From NCBI GenBank assembly GCA_014607495.2, contig CP053165.1:2660906-2724905 (forward strand): a DNA stretch of 64,000 nucleotides. The letters run 5' to 3'. A model generated the notes under the pieces. The model ran no database searches and was not told the DNA's origin. It saw only the letters and a program-made list of their open reading frames with translations. Of the stretch, positions 56,951 to 64,000 are shown piece by piece. How positions within the stretch are numbered: the first letter of the stretch is position 1; the number at the start of each line of letters is the position of its first letter. Made by a program: the position numbers and the translations under genes. The DNA is from Carposina sasakii (Eukaryota; Arthropoda; Insecta; Lepidoptera; Carposinidae).

Positions 56951-57234
56951 CTGATGCGAATCAAATGACCTGACTCTATACAATCAAAAACAAATAATAA
57001 TCATGTTGAATCAATTTAATTCATCATTGTATTTATGAATTATGATAAATTCATTGTAAATTATTTTACAAATTACATTTTATTACTAGCAATCTCCCCA
57101 TGCCTCGCTTGGTAAAAATAAGAAAGTGTATGTTTTATTTTAATAACTTTATCATGAAATTAAGTACCCCTAAAATCTCTCCTTTTACATTAGAAAACTT
57201 AGAGATAAAGTACCCTATATCATATTACTCACTA
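56951..57234. other. 5' flank of paralogue C
   Basis: AT-rich non-coding sequence upstream of the start codon. No specific element is recognised. Confidence 0.4.
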
Positions 57235-57470
57235 ATGTCGTCGTCGTCAGCCTATTGAAGTCCATTGCTGGATGCAGGCCTCCCCAGAGCACGCCGCACA
57301 AGGGTACGTACTGCCATGGGAGGTTTTTGCTCATAGTCATCACGCTGAGCAGGCGGGTTGGTGACCACAGTCTGATTTTTACATTATGTTGTCAGCACGG
57401 GAGGCGCTGCTGGCCCGCCTCCCGGAAACCCTTAATCGTACGATGCCCATGGGTAGGCATGGGGTAGTAC
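57235..57470 (-). mobile_element. RTE-type LINE 3' tail
   Basis: Contains cgtcgtcagcctattgaagt, then ttgctggatgcaggcct and gagcacgccgcacaagg, and continues with gtcagcacgggaggcgctgc. Another inverted member of the 820-1018 family. Confidence 0.75.
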
Positions 57471-57744
57471 AAATTGTATGGACGATTCTAAGTATGGCAT
57501 CACATGGTAATTATAATTCATTCGTTTTGGAGTGTCACTGTAACCAACAAACGTACAAATCGCTTTAGTAATAAAATGGAATAGAATAGAATAGGTTTTT
57601 ATTTGGGGACAACACACACACACACAGATAGTACACATAATACTTACTACCTTATCCATTTAGATTATATCGTATGCAATAAAGTAATTTTAAATCCATT
57701 TTAACGTTTTCACGTACGTAACATAAGGTTTAATTATGTTATAT

Positions 57745-57852
57745 TTTAACCCCCGACGCAATAACGACGGGGTGTTATAAGTTTGACGTGTCTGTGTGCG
57801 TGCGTTCGTGCGTGCGTGCGTGCGTGCGTGCGTGCGTGTGTGTGTGTGTGCG

Positions 57853-57927
<75 letters not shown>

Positions 57928-58725
57928 GTGTATGTGTCTGTCTGTGGCACCCAAACGGATGATCCGATTTTAATGCGTTTTTTTTTGTTTGAAAGGTATA
58001 TCAGTCGAGAGTGTTCTTAGCTATGTTTGGTGGAAATCGGTTCAGGTCTTCAAGGTCATCAGGTCGTTTGTTAGGTGTGATAGGAATGTTACACGCTCAG
58101 TTTGCTTGCAAGCATATGTGGGATTTGACATTTGAAACACTAATGTCTTCTGGAACCACTGAGCTGGTCTGCTGTTAGGGCTCGAAGATAGGAGACGTAA
58201 CCCTGGACTGCCTTTTAGTAAATCGAGTTTGGGCTCGTTGAATTTGTCTTAACTAGTTCTCTTTATGTTTCTAATTGACGAGGACCTGATTCTGGAACCT
58301 CTATGGTCTGATGATAGAGCTCGAAGGTAGGAGACGTAACCCTGGTCTACCTTGAGTTTGGGCTCGTTGAATTTGTCTTGACTGGTTCTCTTCATGTTTC
58401 TAATTGCTGATGCGGAAATGGGATGTGGCGTATGTGGAATGCCGGAATGAAACGGATAAACCGATTTATAAAAAATCTAGAATGACAAAGTTTAATCTTT
58501 ATTATTTCCTATCTCCCAGAGCCAGTTATGAGGATTATTAAACAGCTTCCTTTGGTCGATCGCATATAGCGACCCCATCTTTTTTACGCGGCGAAAAATA
58601 AAACAAATGTAAGGAGCTCCTTCAAAAAGCATGAAATAAAAAATTAAATTTAAAATTTAAAAAAACCCCCGACCCAAAAAAGTACACAATTATTATGACA
58701 AAAGGTTTAAAATGGTAAACCCTAT
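57745..58725 (+). repeat. Dispersed element with TGCG/TG microsatellite
   Basis: Opens with taacccccgacgcaataacg and cggggtgttataagtttgac, carries a tgcg run and then a long tg run (about 57796-57922), then gtggcacccaaacggatgat and ccgattttaatgcg. It ends near aaaacccccgacccaaaaaa (about 58665). This is a common lepidopteran non-autonomous repeat; class uncertain. A near-duplicate block (ctcgaa(g)ataggagacgtaaccctgg at 58183 and 58320) lies inside. Confidence 0.65.
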
Positions 58726-58789
58726 AAAAAGCAAAATATAACTTTTAACACTACGTAAGTACAATAGTTAAGGGACTTTGTGCCACCTT

Positions 58790-58884
58790 TACGATCGTAT
58801 GTCGGAGGCATAACTGCTAATTTTGAACTGCAAATGGTTATCTTGGCCTGTTGTTGACCGTACATAGACAGGTTTAGGTTTCCT
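58790..58884 (-). other. Possible orphan exon
   Basis: On the minus strand a good acceptor (ttttgattccag) is followed by about 90 open bases. One frame reads KPKPVYVRSTTGQDNHLQF before a possible donor (gatc|gtaaag). A second frame is also open. No partner exon was found, so this may be chance. Confidence 0.25.
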
Positions 58885-58889
58885 GGAAT

Positions 58890-59295
58890 CAAAATATTAA
58901 GTACAAAGAAAAATGACATTTATTTTATAATCATCACAATCAATACATTCTATAGTAAACATTTTAGTTACTTAAATTAAACTTTAAATTTAATTTAAAA
59001 TTACCTTAACTTTATGTTAAGTAATATGTACGGAATGAAATACTTTTATGTTCCTTTTTTTAATACCACAGTTATTTCTTGTGCAAGTAGTGTAGAACTG
59101 TATTTTTTATAATATTGCAAACTTTTTTTCGCTCATTATTTAACAATTTGCCTCGTTCTGAAGAATATTTGATTTTATAAGTAGATTTTTAATGGCTGAA
59201 AAAAAACCACAAAATATTTATAAAATAATTAGGTGTAAGTACTTATAAATTGTTTTGAAAGACATGGTGAAACCCCACTGCCCCAATAACTGTGG
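58890..59295. other. AT-rich intergenic stretch, nothing recognised
   Basis: No coding, RNA or repeat features can be supported. Confidence 0.4.
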
Positions 59296-59297
59296 GA

Positions 59298-59371
59298 TTG
59301 CACCTTCGGTAGAACTAGGGCACATCAACATTGCAAAAGCAAATTGTGCCTTTGTTCTACCGAAGCTGCGA
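59298..59371. ncRNA. Hairpin, candidate microRNA precursor
   Basis: Arms 59304-59324 (cttcggtagaactagggcac plus a) and 59345-59365 pair over 12 + 6 base pairs around a 3-by-3 internal loop (tag/ttt). After a C/C mismatch the stem continues with attgca against tgcgat, including a G-U wobble. The loop is 20 bases. A stem of about 25 pairs with small interruptions and an unpaired loop of this size is normal for an insect pre-miRNA. I do not recognise the mature sequence. It could also be the relic of an inverted duplication. Confidence 0.4.
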
Positions 59372-59460
59372 TATGTGCGTTGAGCGCGGTCGAAAACACA
59401 ATGGCGGCCGGTGTCGTGGCTGGGCAAGGCGCGGGCGCGGGAGCGCGGGAGTTTGTAATG
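59345..59460. promoter_or_regulatory. CpG-rich patch with a YY1-like word
   Basis: In otherwise AT-rich DNA this 115-bp patch has many CpGs (ggcgcgggcgcgggagcgcg) and the word aatggcggc, seen in many animal promoters. It is next to the hairpin. No transcript can be assigned to it. Confidence 0.3.
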
Positions 59461-59539
59461 CAAACTAATGTTTACAAAAACACAATTTTAAATAAACAAA
59501 ACAAGGTACTTAGCTATGAATACCACCTCGATTGTTATT

Positions 59540-60220
59540 AATATTTTAAGTATTAATACATACATTGTACCTTTTACTGTTTCCGGGGTGTTTTTTTATA
59601 ATATTCTTGTAAAGCCTTGACACTATGTAATTAGTAAATTAAACTAAACAAATATTACATGACACTTAAAAGGATGTGTACTGCAAACAATAATGTAGTT
59701 GTCGTAAAAAAAATATTGTTTTGATTACGGGCAGACTCGTAGTCCACCAGTACAAGTAAATCATTAATCGGAACTAGATCATTTAGTAACTGCGAATCTC
59801 TGTTTCATAGTTCGTACAATACCATCTATACATACTAACAGAATTTATTGTTGAAGATGCTTAGTAACATTAATCAAATAATACAGTGGATTGAGTAGGA
59901 GTAATAATTATCGTAGTTATTTCAAACTAGAAATATTGTAACCTAAATCAAACTATTCAATTCAGTAGTTCTGTTTGTCATCGATTTCTCTGATGATGTA
60001 AATAAGAATGGAAACGCAATAAACCAAAAATTTCGTCACAGTTTTATTGACTTAAACGGAAAGAGCTTCCATGAGTTCTCGACTTAGTAAACTTGTGCTG
60101 CGTGTGTTTTAAAACCAGCTTACCTACCCGTTATCGATCAAAATTTTCTTAGAAGACTTACCTACACAATAATTAATTCAAATCTCAGTTTCACCGTCCG
60201 TTCTCATCATTATTACATAA
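59540..60220. other. AT-rich stretch, nothing recognised
   Basis: No exon with convincing signals and no repeat shared with the window. Confidence 0.4.
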
Positions 60221-60222
60221 AC

Positions 60223-60321
60223 ATTTTTACCAAGGTAAGTACTACAGAATGTATCTGTTGTTCTATTAATTACAGTAGCATTTTACCAAGGTAAGTACTA
60301 CAGAATGTGTCTGTTGTTCTA
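60223..60321 (+). repeat. Direct duplication carrying a splice-donor-like word
   Basis: The block ttttaccaaggtaagtacta with cagaatgt and ctgttgttcta occurs twice, 56 bases apart (about 60225-60265 and 60281-60321), with one base changed. Each carries the donor consensus aag|gtaagt. Confidence 0.75.
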
Positions 60322-60664
60322 AATCAGTAGCCCCGCTCAATGGTAAGCAAAAGCTTGAATACTGGATAAAAACAAACGCAGTTACAACTTGCATTTCAGC
60401 CTTTTTTCTCATTTCCAGCTTGCAATTGAGTTGCTTGAGATAGTTGCGTTTAAACAAGGTGAAATTCGATTTGAAGGCATTCTAGCGGATCTCAATGAAA
60501 ACTCCAATTTTTCAGCTATTGGGAGGACGGAATTGAATTTTTATCGCCACTGGGAAATTTATAGAAACGTTACAAAACTGATTATTGGGTTATGGTTTTA
60601 AGATTTTGAGGTAAAAACTAGCGATCGACCTTAAAAAACCCTAAAAGCGACATAATCTATCATA

Positions 60665-61033
60665 CAGGGTGTAAAAAGACAACGTTGCTATTATAATACC
60701 TCGTATTCTTTGTAACGTAACGATCATTTTTTTCTATGAAAACTAACGATTTTTTTTTTTAAATCTCTTTTTATTGCAAGCAATGTATTCGATTGACAAA
60801 TGTACCTACAAAACTAACATTTTTAAATATTAATATGGTGTCTTTAAGAAATGTTATGAAATGTTTGTTTCCAGATGGATTTATTTAAAAAAAATGCTGA
60901 TATTCATGTAACTTTGGACCTCAATATCTTGGAAACCCGTGGTTTTCCAGAGGTGCTTCCATAGAAAAAAACTATCGTGATGTTACAAAGAATACGAGGT
61001 ATTAAAAGAACAAAGTTGTCTTTTTACACCCAG
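60665..61033. mobile_element. 369-bp MITE, TA target duplication (family 3)
   Basis: Termini cagggtgtaaaaagacaacg and gttgtctttttacacccag; copy of 55178-55573. Confidence 0.88.
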
Positions 61034-61074
61034 TATAATAAAAATGTAACGGATCGCTGTCTGTACATGGAAGG

Positions 61075-61335
61075 TATATGAGAAAAAATATTATACATAC
61101 ATACATACGGCGTGATTATATACGCCTTTACGAGTATCCCTTATGGGATAGGCAGAGCACCAAGGGCCGATAGAACCATATGGTACCACTTCTGACCAAT
61201 TTTTAGGGTATAGTTGAGATGTATAGATGTAGTCCCACTTAATTTTTATATCGGGAAAATGTTTTTATCCCGGATAATTTCGACATTTTGTTTTACTGTA
61301 GTCCACGCGGACTGAGTGGCGGGCGTCCACTAGTG
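61075..61335 (-). repeat. Two adjacent dispersed repeats
   Basis: 61085-61215 is the inverted tctatcggcccttggtgc family (catacatacatacggcgtga ... aagggccgatagaacc); 61230-61335 is the 3' part of the ctagtggacgcccgcg family (gggaaaatgtttttatcccg ... gcgggcgtccactagt). Confidence 0.65.
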
Positions 61336-62960
61336 GGAAATAAATCGCAGCTCGGGGCACAATCCGTGTTGACAAAAATTTCGAGAACTCGAAATGAGCA
61401 TTTCGAGATGTGAGCATAAAATTAACTTAGGGCCGTTTTTTTTAATAGTCAGATAGCCGGCTTTTTTTATCTTATAGTCAGATTTACTATGGTTGAATTT
61501 TAATGACATTTTATGCTAGGCATGCCTATCTTACCAATGGATAGTAAATCAGGTTTCAATGACATTTTATGCTTATCAGAATAAATCGTCATCAGTGATT
61601 GCCTTATGCCTATCTGTAAAATTACGAATTTGTTCCAAAAGCTGAAGAATTAAAGTGTTAAAAGCTAACATAATTTCTAACATTAAAAAATATATAATAC
61701 CTACCTATGAAAAATGTTTTACAATATTAGTGGATAAGTAGTTTTAATTCGGAATTTTGGAGTTGGGTGGGTAATTAAACATATTTTGATTTTGACATTG
61801 TGATATATACCTACCCAATAAATAGCAGTGATATATCGATATCTAGATAAGTCGATAAAAAACAGCATTCATTCCCTAGCAAATGTCAGATCGTGCCCCG
61901 ACAACTCCTATGTCTAGTTATAAGCCTTCAAAGCAAGTGGGCAAGTCCATTTTTCAAATGTGAAATTAATTGAAAATTACATCACATATCCACCTGCATC
62001 ATTTACAACAACTTTTGCTTTGTGACCATATTTATAAACTCAATATTTAAAATTCCTGCAGAACAAAAGTTCTTTTACGCGCATATAAGTTAGTACTGAG
62101 AAAGTGACTCGTGAGTAGCCGTTTATATGGAGCGTTTTTTGGCAAGTCTAAAATTGTGATTTTGAAATTGTTATATCCCGGAAAGTTTTCACGCTAGCGA
62201 AGTTTTTCTTTCGCAAATGTTTCGTTTATTTATTTATATAAATACAAATAAAAAAACCGTGAACGACCCTATTGGTAAAATCGACTCGTCGATCGATACC
62301 GTCGACAATTCACCCTCTTGTTGATATACATAGTTTCGCCTTTATCGTGAACGTCATCTAACGAACACGAAAATAAACATAAATAAATATGTACCAATGC
62401 AACGATTTCAATCATCAGAAGACTAAAAAATAAAGCATAATTCCCATAAAACGAGTTGATCCGTCGCTCTGCAAGACCACCTGTTTCGCAAATATATGTA
62501 CATTCACAGGATCTTCTGTAATCCGGACGTTCGCTGAGCCTTCCGGAATTTGTTTTAATTCCGAGCAAAGTAATCCTCAAAGAGACCGATGGCGGTGTAC
62601 GGCGACATCGTAATTCCCGGATTGGTGAATATTTTAATCGGTACGTTTCGTTCGATTCATCCAAAGCACATTTTTTTTACGCCTATCCTCATATAAAACG
62701 ATTACGAAAAATAATTAATATCTGTCTATGCATTCTTCATATTAAACTTACTTTTGTATAAACGATTATTCTTCACATTAATACGAGTAACTTTTTTACG
62801 TAATTAAAGGGGTTACGGGTTATTACAATAAAAATATGGTCTGTTGCCTATGTTTGATTGAAATTTTGCTGTCAATGACAATTGCTAATTAGATTTTTTT
62901 TGTACTTAGCGAGAGCGCCCACCATAGTCACGACAATCATTGCTTCACAAAATATACTAG
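61336..62960. other. Intergenic stretch, nothing recognised
   Basis: Open frames up to about 130 codons occur on the minus strand near 62270-62660, but they lack splice signals, conserved motifs or codon bias and look like chance. No repeat copy was identified. Confidence 0.4.
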
Positions 62961-62964
62961 TACC

Positions 62965-63632
62965 TCGCCTTAACGAAGGGTACGTATTCTATACATCAAA
63001 TAAAGTAAGTTTATGCCAAAAAAATGCTGGGAAACGATGTAAATTTAGCATGGGTGTTTTTTGTGGCCACCTTTAACGAAGAAACGATACTCTATACATG
63101 TAAAGTTTATTTGAGTTTAAAAAATAAAAAAAATGCTGGGAAAAAAATAATTTTTTTTTTGACTTGATTGGGCGAAATTTATAGTGTCCAGTGTTTATGA
63201 TAGTAGTTTTTCAGATATTAATTATTTTTCGTGAAAAAATCCTGCTACGCGCGTCTATGTATTTATGCAGAAAAACGCAATCTATTTACTCAACTTTGGA
63301 CCCTATATTTTGGAAACCAGTGACACTTCCCAGGTATTGCTACGTGATGATGAGGAGATTCCGCGGGAACGTTGACGACCAAAAATCACCCTGTGCGAAA
63401 TTTATAGTGTCCAGTGTTTATGATAGTTTTTTCATAGACATATATTAATTATTTCTCGTGAAAAAAACTTGCTACGCGCGTCTATGTTATTTATGCTCTA
63501 TTTACTTTGGACCCTAATATTTTGGAAACCAGACACTTCCCAGGTATGCTTCCATGGAGAAAAATAATCGTGATGATGAGAGATTCCGTAGTTTTCGGGA
63601 ACGTTGACGACCAAAAATTATCCTGTATGAAG
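62965..63632 (+). mobile_element. Stacked copies of the family-4 non-autonomous element
   Basis: Three partial units follow each other. 62972-63048 has taacgaagggtacgtattct. 63055-63395 has acctttaacgaagaaacg through gaccaaaaatcaccctgtgc. 63396-63632 runs from cgaaatttatagtgtccagt to cgaccaaaaattatcctgta. Same family as 6693-7045 and 17651-18022. Confidence 0.7.
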
Positions 63633-64000
63633 ACGCGCACACTACAGACAAAACGTCTAATAGACAAATAGTTGATTTTGCGTTTTGCTGTCAATTACAT
63701 TTTTAAACAGTGTTTTTGTTATAACATCGTGTGGTTTGGACATAAAAGTATTGAGTCAATTAGCCAATTCCTACAAATTCCGATAGTTTTAAGAAAAAAA
63801 ATATTTTATTACTTTAGAAAATGAAAGGTTTACTGAGCAAAGCTAGTGGCAATAGTTAGAAAATTTTCACATTTAAGCACCTTAATATGAATTCTCATAA
63901 ACAAATTTAATTTCAAAGACATACGCTCGGGCCCAATAGGTACTTTAATAAAATGCAATCACGCCTCAAGGAAAGCGATCGCCATTTTTAGCTGATACCG
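63633..64000. other. Right edge, nothing recognised
   Basis: AT-rich sequence without supported features up to the end of the window. Confidence 0.4.

Noticed and set aside
57690..58020. Open frames of alternating Thr-His or Cys-Val
   Set aside because: They are translations of the TG/CA microsatellite and have no protein meaning.
62269..62664. 131-codon frame on the minus strand
   Set aside because: No recognisable motif, no splice or start context, mixed composition; most likely chance.

Overview
The window is nuclear DNA from a moth or butterfly (Lepidoptera). It is AT-rich, the genes are split into short exons with GT-AG introns, and it is crowded with repeats that look lepidopteran: tRNA-derived SINEs, LINE tails ending in GATGATGATG, short foldback DNA elements with TA target duplications, and a repeat that begins near ctagtggacgcccgcg. 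There is no prokaryotic organisation, no CRISPR array and no tRNA or rRNA gene that I would call functional.

Layout. (1) 489-14063, plus strand: the 3' part of a long coiled-coil gene, read as about 19 exons whose phases all agree. It looks like a CEP164-type centriole-appendage protein and its 5' exons lie off the left edge. (2) 14064-22700: gene-poor, with mobile-element debris and one perfect hairpin. (3) 22739-32664, minus strand: a secreted immunoglobulin-domain gene with a signal-peptide exon and two consecutive copies of the same four-exon module, resembling the Beaten-path (Beat) family. (4) 33552-56950, minus strand: three tandem paralogues (A 33552-35626, B 42888-51808, C 54568-56950) of a small secreted four-cysteine protein, each with four exons in phase 0, resembling the ML/DUF1091-like lipid-binding families of insects. 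(5) 57000-64000: mostly repeats, with a strong hairpin at 59298-59371 beside a CpG-rich patch.

The two most striking mobile elements lie inside or beside the tandem array. At 38175-42800 is a 4.6-kb DNA transposon flanked by TTAA on both sides. Its remains encode a Mutator-like/Kolobok-type transposase followed in the same reading direction by a YqaJ-type exonuclease domain; it is broken by at least six frameshifts. At 46689-51374, inside intron 1 of paralogue B, is a 4.7-kb transposon with perfect 34-bp terminal inverted repeats and a decayed, unusual transposase. The introns of the tandem genes have taken up a very large load of such elements while their exons stay open, which suggests selection on the proteins.

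How the genes relate: the coiled-coil gene is unrelated to the secreted genes downstream. The Ig gene and the four-cysteine array share strand and neighbourhood, but nothing in the sequence shows a common pathway. All product names rest on reading motifs by eye, without database searches.
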